A stretch of 64,000 nucleotides of DNA, from contig JARVLF010000010.1 in NCBI GenBank assembly GCA_030849465.1, positions 124,001 to 188,000 on the forward strand. Direction: 5' to 3'. A program made the position numbers and the translations under genes. The notes below the pieces were generated by a model that did not search any database, was not told where the DNA came from, and saw only the letters and a list, made by a program, of their open reading frames with translations. Shown one piece after another: positions 51,096 through 60,211 of this stretch. This stretch comes from Moesziomyces globuligerus (Eukaryota; Basidiomycota; Ustilaginomycetes; Ustilaginales; Ustilaginaceae). Numbering within the stretch: position 1 is the first letter of the stretch; each line of letters begins with the position of its first letter.

Positions 51096-51697
51096 TGTCG
51101 ACGGATCGAGTAGGATGAAGCGTACGAACGAAGGAGGCAAGGAGAAGGGTGGAAGTGGGTGGCTCTTTGGCGGAGAACGGTTGGGAGGCAAGGAGCGCTC
51201 CAGATGCTGGCTCCTTTTGTGGCGAGCCTCACCCGTCCCAAGGCGGCAGCATAGGCAGCGGAGCCTTTTTCGCTCGACTCAAGTGGCTTCTCTCGCTAAG
51301 CGAAAAAATTTCGCAGCCTTCTGCCAGCCTCGCCCACCTTAAACCAAGAAAGAAAAGGGAAAAAAAAAAAAAAAAAAAGTTCGAAGGTGGCCCACACGCG
51401 CCTCGACGCCAGACACGAGGCACACGAGCAGAGCTTTCGAGCGCGTGTGAGCTAGGGCCATCTGCTGCCGTTTCTATCTCCGGAGCGCGTCGCAGGAAAT
51501 TTCGAAGCACATGTGAGATCTTTGTTCATCACAGTCTGAGACCCTTTTTCCCCCACAGCTCCGCAGGCTCTCCTGCCACTCCCGTCAGACATCATCGTCG
51601 CGAGGGGGGCACCCAAATGATCAGCATGGCGTGCACGCTTCTGAGTCTGAGCAGAATATGACGAGTAAGACATGCATGTGGCTCGGCGTCGACCACG
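51096..51697. promoter_or_regulatory. IMPDH promoter and HAT1 3' flank, with poly-A tract
   Basis: A 602-base gap between tandem minus-strand genes. It contains an uninterrupted A19 run at 51360-51378 (poly-T in the IMPDH sense strand, about 265 bases upstream of its ATG), a position consistent with a nucleosome-excluding promoter element. No gene is visible. Confidence 0.5.
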
Positions 51698-53053
51698 CTA
51701 TGCAAAGCGCGCCATCTTGCGCGGCGGGCCATTGCCGTTGCCGTAGTGACCTGCTGCATCCTCGTCCTCGTCCTCCTCCTCGTCCTCATCGACGCCGTGG
51801 AGCCCCGCGAAGCTGGGTCCGGCCTCGAGGATGGGCTCGATATCGACGCCGACCATGTCGCCGTATTCGTCGATGACACCCTCGAACGTCTCTTGCAGCT
51901 TGGCGCGCTGCTGCGCCTTGTCGAGCTGGATGAGGATGTCCTTGTTCTGGCGGTAGATCCGCGCCTTGACCTGCAGACGGTAGTGACGGATCTGCTCGGC
52001 GTCGTCCGTGTCGAGATTCATCAGCTGCACCATCTCGAGCACGCGTGCCCACTGGCGCGGCGCCAGCTTGTGTTCGAGCCGCTGCGCCTCGATCCACTCG
52101 GCGTCCAGCGGTGCATGCAGCTTGCCGTGCTTCTTGGCCGTCTCTACAAAGCCGCCCGGTGCGAGCAGGCGGCGCAGATCGTTGCCATCGCGCAGACGGT
52201 CAAAGTCCTCTGACGGATCCTCCACGGTGAGCTCGGTGACGCTGCTGCGTTTGCGGATCTCGTCGTAAACCGTCGTGTAGAGCGCGCCGCCGTGGCCTTG
52301 CTTCTGGTACGGCGGCAGCACGACGAACTGCGACAGACGCACGCGCGACGAGTCGGGCCAGCACCAGAATTTGTACAGACTCGTATAGCCCATAAAGTGC
52401 CTTGTCGCTCCCCCCTCGCTGCCCGCCACCTTTTCGTAGAGCGTGAAGAACTCCCAGTTCGTCTCGTCCTCCTGGATATAGCTCGCGCCCTCGATAAACA
52501 GCAGCACGAACAGCTGCATGCGTCGATGATATTCGCGGAATCCTGGCGTATCCCACGTCGCGCGGTAGATCTCAAACACCCGTGCATCCGGATCGTCCTC
52601 CGCCAACGCCGATGCTGCCAAAGACGCCGCGCCGCCCGACTTGCCCTTGCCCTTGTTGACCTTGCGGCGCGTGTAGCTGTGCACCTTTTCGCCCAGCGGC
52701 CGGAAGCTCGAGCTCTGTTCGAGCGCAGCCGCAAAGTCCTGGCTCGCCGACGACGAGGCAGCAGCAGAGATGTAGTCCGAGGGGAGGAAGGGCTTGATGA
52801 TCGCCTCGACATCGTCGAGCTTGGCCGTCGTCGCTTCGTTCTTCGCGCGGTACTTGACCTCGAGCTTCGGGACCAGGCTGCCCGAGGCCACGTCGAGGTT
52901 GATCACCAGTCCCTGGTAGCCGTAGACAGTCTCGGCCTCGCCGTAGATCGGATAGGTGAACGACGGATGGAAGGCCGCATCCGTGCCGTGCGGCGAGCCC
53001 ACCAGGCGTATCGCCATCGACGTGGAGCTATTCGCTGTCCACGACTCGCCCAT
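51698..53053 (-). CDS. HAT1: Type B histone acetyltransferase catalytic subunit Hat1, 451 aa
   Basis: Hat1 acetylates K5 and K12 of newly made histone H4 with its partner Hat2. The ATG at 53053 gives MGESWTANSSTSMAIRLVG. The Hat1 N-terminal domain includes FHPSFTYPIYGEAETVYGYQ and LVINLDVASGSLVPKLEVKY. The GNAT core follows: WEFFTLYEKV, GYTSLYKFWCWPDSSRVRLS, and the acetyl-CoA loop QFVVLPPYQKQGHGGALYTT (about 245-264; QKQGHG is the Q/RxxGxG/A motif), then LTVEDPSEDFDRLRD, containing the catalytic acidic residues of the family. A C-terminal helical domain (RQNKDILIQLDKAQQRAKLQ) and an acidic tail (DEDEEEDEDEDA) complete the protein. It is larger than yeast Hat1 (374) because of a Ser/Ala insertion at about 130-190. 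The gene is intronless. Confidence 0.94.
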   Translation of the reverse strand: MGESWTANSSTSMAIRLVGSPHGTDAAFHPSFTYPIYGEAETVYGYQGLVINLDVASGSLVPKLEVKYRAKNEATTAKLDDVEAIIKPFLPSDYISAAASSSASQDFAAALEQSSSFRPLGEKVHSYTRRKVNKGKGKSGGAASLAASALAEDDPDARVFEIYRATWDTPGFREYHRRMQLFVLLFIEGASYIQEDETNWEFFTLYEKVAGSEGGATRHFMGYTSLYKFWCWPDSSRVRLSQFVVLPPYQKQGHGGALYTTVYDEIRKRSSVTELTVEDPSEDFDRLRDGNDLRRLLAPGGFVETAKKHGKLHAPLDAEWIEAQRLEHKLAPRQWARVLEMVQLMNLDTDDAEQIRHYRLQVKARIYRQNKDILIQLDKAQQRAKLQETFEGVIDEYGDMVGVDIEPILEAGPSFAGLHGVDEDEEEDEDEDAAGHYGNGNGPPRKMARFA

Positions 53054-53527
53054 GTTGGTCGTTGTGATATGGTGCTGGAGCTTGTGATGATCGGATCGAA
53101 GATGTTTGCGGCGGCGGTTGGATGTGGATGCGGTGGAAGCGGAAGGGGGCGATGCGTGTGTGGTGGAGGAAGGCGAAATGTGTTGTTGTGAAATGGCTTC
53201 CGAGAGTGTGTTTCTTTGACTTTTGCGCACGCGCCTCGCCGCGGCGACAAAATGGGGCGACGCGTTGAGCAGCTCCGCACGGCCGCTCTATAAATTTGGC
53301 GCAACTGCCCAGCAACCAACTCCACCGCAGTACCAGCAACACGCGCAAATGAAGCCAACAGGATCACAATGTCCGAAGCAACCTTGTGTATTGAATGATC
53401 ATAAAAGAGAGACAGAGTGTAAAGTTCACATGTAGGATGGAAGGCAGCAGGCAGACCACTTCGGGTAGACCCGGCTTTTGCCGACAATCGCACTGTTCCA
53501 AGTCGGTAGCGGCGGGAGCACATGCAA
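53054..53527. promoter_or_regulatory. HAT1 promoter and ABC-transporter 3' flank
   Basis: This gap of 474 bases lies between tandem minus-strand genes. Short sequence near 53285-53300 (ctataaatttgg) gives a TATAAA-like element on the plus strand; in the minus direction it reads CCAAATTTATAG. No gene is visible. Confidence 0.4.
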
Positions 53528-56500
53528 CTAAGAGTCGAGCTTGGTCAGGCCGGCCTCGAGAGCCATGGAGAAGAAGATGCTCTGCTTGTTGTTGAGCAGA
53601 TGGTCGGGCGTGTCGAACTCGGCGATGGCGCCGTCCTTGAGCACGAGGACGCGCGTAGAGTCGATGACCGTGTTGAGGCGATGAGCGACGGTGATCGTCG
53701 TGCCCTTGAACTCGGACCTGACGATCGCCTGGACCTGGGCGTCGGTCTCGAGGTCGATCGCACTCGTCGCTTCGTCGAGGACGAGGATCTTTGCGTTGCG
53801 CAGGAACGCACGCGCAATGCAGATGAGCTGTCTCTGACCCGCCGAGAAGTTGGTGCCGCCCTCGGTAAGTTGGGCGTCCAAGCCGCCTTCGAGGCCCTGC
53901 ACGTGGTCCTTCATGCGCGCCTGTTCGAGCGCCTTCCACAGCGCCGCATCATCCGACCGACCCGTAGGATCGAGGTTCTCGCGCAGCGTACCTTCCCACA
54001 GCTGCGGGTCCTGAGGGATGATGGCGATCGCCGAACGCAGGTCCTTGAGTCCGATCTTGGAGACGTCGATTCCGTCGATCATGATCTTACCCTCGGCAGC
54101 CTCGATGATGCGGAACAGCGCGAGGGTAAGACTCGACTTGCCCGCACCCGTGCGGCCGACCACGCCGATCCGCTCGCCCGCGTGGATATCCAGGTTGAGC
54201 TTCTTGAGAACCAGTCCGAGTTCGCGGCGGTAGCGCGTCGAGTACGACTGCATGCTGACCTCACCCTTGCTCGGCCAGCCGGACGGCGGCTCCTGGTCCG
54301 GGACCTCGTACGGGGCCTCCGAGACCAGGTCGGTGTACGACATGACGCGCTCGACGCTGACGATGTTCTGCTCCACCTCGGACGCCGACCTGACCACCCA
54401 GTTGAGCGTCTGCGTCGTGCTCAGCGCCTGCGACATCATCAGACCCAGCAGGCCCGCGTCCATCTTTCCGTTGCGCGTGCGGATGAACACGGCGAGCGTC
54501 GAGGCGACAAAGATGATGACCGAGCCCATCATCTCGATGCGCACCGCCAGCCAGCGGTTGCACGACACGGCCGGGAAGTAGCACTGCTGGTTGCGGTCGA
54601 CGCGCGCCTCGGACGTGGCGATGAACCGGGCCTCCTGGCCGAACGCTCGGATCGAGCTCAGGCCGCCGAGCGACTCCTGGAACCACGTGAAGATCGGCGT
54701 CTTGCTGACCGAGTCCAGACGCTTGAGCTCGCGGCTCGTCGCCAGGTAGTAGCGCAGCACCGCACGGTACGCAAAGGCAAGCGGGATGATGGCGATCAAG
54801 AACGGCGGAACCGAGTAGGCCACGACACACAGCACGCCGAGAACGACGACCATGGTGCGGATCAGGCCGTGGATGACGCGAGGGAGCACCTCGTCGATCA
54901 CGTTGACGTCGCGCGAGAAGAGGTTGAGCAGGCGGCCCGTCGGCGTCGTCTCGAACCACTGGAGCGGGCTGCGTAGCACGGCGTCAAACATGTTGTCGTG
55001 AAACTTGCGCGCGCTCGAGATCACAAGCCACGTCCACAGGATGAACGGCGCGATGCAGATGCAGATCGACGCGAGGATGCCCACGATGCCGTAGATGATG
55101 AGGTAGAAGCGCGTGGTGGCCGGGTCGCCGCCGTTCTCCGAGTTGGCTGCGCCCCACTGCTTGAGCACCACATCGCGCGAGACGGTCATGACCTGCGAGA
55201 GCACCTGGGCAAGGATGTAGAGGACGACGCCGAGCACGCTGCAGCTCTTGATGTACTGGCGGTACACCTCGGGCTTGACGCTGCCCTGCTCCGACTTCTC
55301 CTTGGGCGCCGAGCTCTCCTTGAGCTGACGGATGGTGTCCTGCTTGATCTGCTTCTTGGACATGGTCTTGGGCCGCACCATCGACGCTGAGCTGATGCGG
55401 CGGTGCAGCTTGGAGCCCTTGAGGTCCTCGTCGCCGCCCTGGCCGTGCATGTCGATCTCCTTGTCCATGTCGATCACCTCGAGCTCCTGGGCCTGCGAAT
55501 CGCCCTCGTCGTCGGCCGCCTGCTCGCGCGCGCTCTGCTTGCCGAGACCGGTGATGAGATTGTAGAGATCGCCCTTCTTGGCCATGACCTGGTCGTACGT
55601 TCCGCGCTCGTCGAGAATGATGCCGCGACGGACCGAGACGATCTGGTCGCAGTCCGGCAGGCAGGAGACCGAGTTCAAGGTGAGGATGCGAGCCTTGCTT
55701 CGCAACAGTCCCTCGGGGCCGATGACGTGCTTGAAGATGTGCGCGCCGACGTGGGCGTCGACGGCAGCGAGCGGATCGTCGAGCAGGTAGATGTCAGCGC
55801 GGGCGTAGCAGGCACGTGCCAGCGCGATACGCGCACGCTGTCCACCGGACAAGCTGACGCCGCGCTCGCCGACCTCGGTGCGGTCGCCGTCCGGGAGGAT
55901 GTTGAGATCCGGCGTCAGAGCACAGGCGTCGATGACCCTCTGGTAGAAGTCCGGTTCGTACTTGAGTCCAAACAGAATGTTGTCGCGCACCGTCGCGCCC
56001 ATGCACCAGCCACCTTGGGTGAAGTAGGCGGTGCGGCCTTTGATGATGGTCTCGCCGTCGGTGCGCACCATCTCGCCGAGGATGGCCGAGAGCAGCGAGC
56101 TCTTGCCGTCGCCGACCTTGCCGAGCACGGCGAGCAGCTCGCCCTTCTTGACCGAGAGATTGATGTCCTGCAGCGTAGGCACGGGCTGGGATCGCGACCA
56201 CTTGAACTCGCCGTCGCGGATGGTGACGACCTCGTCCCCCTCTTCCGGTTCACGAGCAGCGCCATCGGCGTCGTTGAGCGCCTCGAGCACGTCGCCCGGA
56301 CGGGAAGGCGCGTCCGGGTTGAGGGGCTGACGCTGTCCAGGCAGGACGACCTTGCGAGCTTGCGGGTCGAGCTCGCCTGCATCGAAAAAGTCCGAGAGAC
56401 GTCCTGCCGACACCTGGGCCTGGAGAAGCGCCGAGATGATGCCGGCGAACATGGCGATGGGGAAGGAGAGGAGCTGGTAGAGGGCGAGGGCGGGGAAGAT

Positions 56501-58408
56501 GATGTCGGCGGTCAGAGGCTCGGGGTTGGTGTAGGCGTAGGTGACAAAGGTGCCGAGCGAGACGAAGAAGGGGATGGCGGTCCAGAAGAAGTTGAAGAAG
56601 GCCGAGACGACACCGACGGTGCGGAGCAGCTTGAGCTCCTCGTCGTTGCGGACCTTGAAGAGCTTGCGGGTGAAGGCCTCCTCCCAGGCAAAGAGCTTGA
56701 TGGACTTGATGTTGGTGAGGATTTCGTTCATGAGGCGCGTGCGCTTGTCCTTGACCTTCATCTGCTTCTCGCTGAGGCGACGCAGGTAGCGAGCGAGCGC
56801 CGTGTTGAGCGGCACACTGACCACCATGATGGCCACACCGACAAACGAGGGCCATCCGAGCAGGTTGTAGAGCGATACGAAGGCGAGCGTCATCTGGAAG
56901 AGGGCGCTCCAGGCGATGTGGCCGTAGGTGCAGAGGTCCTGGAGGCGGGTGGCGTCGACGGACATGAGGTTGACAATGTCGCCCGTCGCCCTGCCACCGC
57001 GGTCTTCGTTGGAGAGGCGCAAGCTCTTCTTGAAGATGGCGCTGACGAGGCCGGCGCGGACGCGCATGCCGGTGACGAAGACGAGCTGGAAGTACTGGTG
57101 GAGGAAGGAGGTCTGGGTGACGGCGACGCAGAAGAGGGCGGCGGAGAGGAGGTAGCCCTGTGTGGCGGACTGGCTGGGGTCGGCGCTGTCGTAGCTCTGG
57201 ACGAACCTGAGAAGCATGCGGAGGATCTGGGGCTGGACGAAGGCGAGCGAGTCCTGCGCCATCTTGAGGATGGCGGCAAAGAGGAAAGGCCCACCGTAGG
57301 CGTAGGCGAGGGTGGTCCAGAAGGCGGGTTTCTGGGTCGTCTTGTCCTTGGTCTGCTTCCAGTACTTGTCGAAGCGCCTGCCGAGGTTTTCCGCATCCTC
57401 GTTGGCGGGCAGCGCCCACATGTCGTCTTCGGTGACAAACTTCTTTGCGCCGAGGGTCATGAGCGGCTGCATCCAGTGGAAGGTGATTCGGCTGAAGATG
57501 TTGGCGGTGACGACGGGACACTCCTTGTTTGAGTCTACGGGGTCGTTGTTGTTGTTGAGCGCATTGGCCTCGTGGTCGTCGGTGAAGACGCTGAATGCGC
57601 TGCCGTTGGCGTCGGTAGAGACGGGGTGGTAGCCGTTGGCGTTGAGGCGGGATGCGGAGGAGGAAGTGCGCTTGTGGTCTTCTTCGTCGACGGAGCCGAG
57701 TTCGACGCCGAGGCACTCGAGTGCAAAGGCGAAGATGCCGAGGGCAAAGCGCACGAGGAAGGGCACCAGGGTGATCAACTGGTCCTTGACCGGCAGCGAG
57801 GGTGGTGTGAGCGAGGTGCGCAGCTTGACGATGCTGGCGAGGAAGTGGGCAAGCCAGAAGAAGAGAAGCACATCGGAGCTACGACGGGAGCGAAGGTGGT
57901 TGAAATGTTGGAGCGGCAAGACCAGAAGGTAGCCGCCGAGGCCGGCGAGTGAGGACCAGAACAAGAGCGACTCGCCCGGCTTGGCAAAGAGGCCGTACGA
58001 GATGGAGGTTTGGAACGCAGCAGCGACCGCGAGCGCAGCGACGACGACGTACTTAGCGCGCAAAACAGAGCGCGAAGTTCTAGAGAGGGATCGATCTTCG
58101 CGCTTGGAGAGGAGTGCGAGGTGGATGCCGCCGAAGAGGGCGAGCAGGAAGACGGGTGCGGTCCAAAAGGCGGCCTCCTGGAAGCAGGGGGTGAAGTCGA
58201 GGTCGCGCTGCTGCGAGACGGGACCCCAGCCCTCGACGTTGTCGCAGAGCTTGGCGAGCGACGATCGATGGCGCAGCTGGTGGAGCGTGGACGAGAAGAG
58301 ACGCAAAGGCACGCTCAGCAGCGGATCGGAGCTGGCACCGTGTGCCTGGAGCGAGAGGTCGAAGTTGGAGAGGGAGCCAAGCTCCTCGACCGGAGCAGAG
58401 CTCTCCAT
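53528..58408 (-). CDS. ABCC-subfamily (MRP/Ycf1-like) ABC transporter, 1626 aa
   Basis: This is a full-length multidrug-resistance-associated type transporter, probably vacuolar or plasma membrane, exporting glutathione or other conjugates. The ATG at 58408 begins MESSAPVEELGS. The N-terminal TMD0 (about 80-260) has five hydrophobic segments, then a linker, TMD1 (about 370-690), NBD1, TMD2 (about 1040-1340) and NBD2. NBD1 Walker A reads GKVGDGKSS (about 757), signature LSGGQRARIALARA, and Walker B YLLDDPLAAVD with Asp instead of the catalytic Glu. Its H-loop position reads LTLNSVSCLP, with Asn instead of His. NBD2 has GRTGAGKSS, FSAGQRQLICIARA, LVLDEATSAID and AHRLNT, and looks fully catalytic. 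This asymmetry is the ABCC norm and the Asn is as in yeast Ycf1-type pumps. An acidic linker (EVIDMDKEIDMHGQGGDEDL) after NBD1 corresponds to the regulatory R-region. Intronless; substrate not inferable. Confidence 0.92.
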   Translation of the reverse strand: MESSAPVEELGSLSNFDLSLQAHGASSDPLLSVPLRLFSSTLHQLRHRSSLAKLCDNVEGWGPVSQQRDLDFTPCFQEAAFWTAPVFLLALFGGIHLALLSKREDRSLSRTSRSVLRAKYVVVAALAVAAAFQTSISYGLFAKPGESLLFWSSLAGLGGYLLVLPLQHFNHLRSRRSSDVLLFFWLAHFLASIVKLRTSLTPPSLPVKDQLITLVPFLVRFALGIFAFALECLGVELGSVDEEDHKRTSSSASRLNANGYHPVSTDANGSAFSVFTDDHEANALNNNNDPVDSNKECPVVTANIFSRITFHWMQPLMTLGAKKFVTEDDMWALPANEDAENLGRRFDKYWKQTKDKTTQKPAFWTTLAYAYGGPFLFAAILKMAQDSLAFVQPQILRMLLRFVQSYDSADPSQSATQGYLLSAALFCVAVTQTSFLHQYFQLVFVTGMRVRAGLVSAIFKKSLRLSNEDRGGRATGDIVNLMSVDATRLQDLCTYGHIAWSALFQMTLAFVSLYNLLGWPSFVGVAIMVVSVPLNTALARYLRRLSEKQMKVKDKRTRLMNEILTNIKSIKLFAWEEAFTRKLFKVRNDEELKLLRTVGVVSAFFNFFWTAIPFFVSLGTFVTYAYTNPEPLTADIIFPALALYQLLSFPIAMFAGIISALLQAQVSAGRLSDFFDAGELDPQARKVVLPGQRQPLNPDAPSRPGDVLEALNDADGAAREPEEGDEVVTIRDGEFKWSRSQPVPTLQDINLSVKKGELLAVLGKVGDGKSSLLSAILGEMVRTDGETIIKGRTAYFTQGGWCMGATVRDNILFGLKYEPDFYQRVIDACALTPDLNILPDGDRTEVGERGVSLSGGQRARIALARACYARADIYLLDDPLAAVDAHVGAHIFKHVIGPEGLLRSKARILTLNSVSCLPDCDQIVSVRRGIILDERGTYDQVMAKKGDLYNLITGLGKQSAREQAADDEGDSQAQELEVIDMDKEIDMHGQGGDEDLKGSKLHRRISSASMVRPKTMSKKQIKQDTIRQLKESSAPKEKSEQGSVKPEVYRQYIKSCSVLGVVLYILAQVLSQVMTVSRDVVLKQWGAANSENGGDPATTRFYLIIYGIVGILASICICIAPFILWTWLVISSARKFHDNMFDAVLRSPLQWFETTPTGRLLNLFSRDVNVIDEVLPRVIHGLIRTMVVVLGVLCVVAYSVPPFLIAIIPLAFAYRAVLRYYLATSRELKRLDSVSKTPIFTWFQESLGGLSSIRAFGQEARFIATSEARVDRNQQCYFPAVSCNRWLAVRIEMMGSVIIFVASTLAVFIRTRNGKMDAGLLGLMMSQALSTTQTLNWVVRSASEVEQNIVSVERVMSYTDLVSEAPYEVPDQEPPSGWPSKGEVSMQSYSTRYRRELGLVLKKLNLDIHAGERIGVVGRTGAGKSSLTLALFRIIEAAEGKIMIDGIDVSKIGLKDLRSAIAIIPQDPQLWEGTLRENLDPTGRSDDAALWKALEQARMKDHVQGLEGGLDAQLTEGGTNFSAGQRQLICIARAFLRNAKILVLDEATSAIDLETDAQVQAIVRSEFKGTTITVAHRLNTVIDSTRVLVLKDGAIAEFDTPDHLLNNKQSIFFSMALEAGLTKLDS

Positions 58409-60122
58409 TGCTAGCAATGCAAAGCCCGTCGCGAGCCTGCGGTGGGGAAGGGGATCTTGGTCCGGAGGTAGCGGGTCTCGTAGCTCAGACTGCAGCCCTG
58501 GAGCAGGTCCCTGTCACCGTGGGGACTTTGGGTCGGGAGCGATTCAGCGCGGTGTCCGCCTTGCTGGAGCTGGGTGCTTGATGCAGAGCGATTCTAGTGG
58601 AGACGTCGTGATGGAGAGCGACGACGTTGACCGGAACGATACACAGTGGAGGACGGAGGGAGCAGAAGCTGGACAAGGCTGACTCGCACTGCGTCTTCTT
58701 GGAATGAGTCCAGTGGTCATCTTCTCCACACGGCCGGATTTTGCAATCGCAGCTCGTACTGTACCGTATTTTTAATTAATTTACAGTCCAGTGAGGCAGT
58801 CAAAAAAAAGGAAAGAGGGGGCGGCTGCATCATCCGCATCCGCCTCCCGCCGCCAGGAACCCACGATTGCGGATCGGCGATGCAGCGGCAGGAGCATGTC
58901 CACTCACGTAATTTTCTCGCGAATTTCAATGCCACGGTCTGCTGCCTCGCAGCCGATCAGCGTTTGTTTGGCAGCCAAGCCGAGTCGAAAACTCAGCCTG
59001 ATCAGTGCGGCGCCGCGGTGGATAGCCGGAGTTAAGTTTCGATACGAGAGCTGCGTCGTCACGCTTCCCGTCAATAGGTTGCCGCTTCCAACCGACGCGA
59101 ATGAGCATCTGCTTCCAGAGGCGACAATTGTGAAATGGTACAGACTTGCTTGGCTCTGACACCATGGGCAGACAAAGCCACCATATTTGATCAGGCTGGG
59201 AGGTGCAAGCGCTGTCGATATCTTGCGACACGGCGAGTCGTGTGCACATGTACGACGTCGCGTGTCTCGCCCTCGCACCTCCTCTACCTGTGCATGGCCG
59301 TAACGTCTGCCTTGTAGCTCGAGCCCATGCCTGGACCCCCATCTGCGATGCAGCCTGTGATCGCTTCTAGCACGCTGATGCTGTCTGCGCCGTCATGCTT
59401 GGCTGCATCTTGCTGCACTGGCAGAGCTTCATCCTATGCTGAATCTCGAACCACCTCTACATGCTATGCTTCATCCTTGGACGTGAATCACAATGCAACC
59501 CACACCATCTTGACTTGCTATGAGCCGCCTTGTCTGCACTCACTGAATCTCGAGCTGCAGTGCTGCACTCCTTTCTGCACGCTTGTTTGCAGCTTTCACC
59601 ATCTCTTCCGGATGGTGCACGCTTTGTTTGCATGTCTCAGCATGTCTAGCTTGAAGGCCACGTTTGGCTGACACCACCACTACCTGCTTTGCTTGGCTCT
59701 TGGCCGACACGAGCTTGAATGGTCCACACTGCTTCGCACCTCTCAGCATCTCTGCCTTCACCGCTTCAGCCTTGACGATTCGTTCCCGCTCTTCGCTTAC
59801 GATCACGCTGGCTATGACTCCTACACCGAAATGCCGCACGCCAAATGCCAAACAAGGTCCATTGAGATTACGGTGTTGCGCAGGCTGGCGACCCACGCAC
59901 GCCGGCCGGCAGGCCTAGGCTGCGAGGCCATCAAGAGGAGAATAAGAGCACAAAGAAATCGAAGTGGAAACCAGCGCAGACAAGACAGCTGCACCTAGCC
60001 GCGCCGGTGATAAAAGAGGGTACGAGCCATGCGGCTCTCGCAACTCGGAATGCAAGAAAGGAGAGTGGGGAATATGCGAGGTGCAACTCCAGAGTTACCG
60101 ATTGTTCAATGCGTCGTCATCA

Positions 60123-60168
<46 letters not shown>

Positions 60169-60211
60169 CATCGTCATCGCGACGGCTTCGACACGCTGTC
60201 CACGTCCGAGC
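58409..60211. other. 1.8-kb gap without a recognised gene; AT-rich palindrome and trinucleotide repeat
   Basis: The left part is the promoter of the ABC transporter; the right edge is the 3' flank of the chitin synthase. In between is sequence with lower GC content and, at 59300-59800, a plus strand rich in C/T (ctatgcttcatccttgg-like words, repeated ctgaatctcga at 59439 and near 59545). An AT-rich stretch with inverted ends (ACTGTA to TACAGT) lies at about 58757-58787. A GTC repeat array occupies 60124-60166. A minus-strand ORF at 59540-59896 looks weakly protein-like (see findings). Confidence 0.4.
60112..60180 (+). repeat. Trinucleotide microsatellite (GTC/GAC), about 14 perfect units
   Basis: An uninterrupted run of GTC units at 60124-60166 is flanked by interrupted copies (cgtcgtcatcat, caccatcgtcatcg). 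It ends about 30-45 bases from the chitin synthase stop codon and is likely in its 3' UTR, reading as (GAC)n on the sense strand. Confidence 0.9.

Noticed and set aside
55403..57532. 709-codon plus-strand ORF opposite the ABC transporter
   Set aside because: Val/Glu/Gly-rich shadow of TMD1 and NBD1 of the ABCC pump.
58409..58417. Start of the ABC transporter three codons upstream (position 58417)
   Set aside because: The codon there is TTG, not ATG; the first ATG in frame is at 58408.
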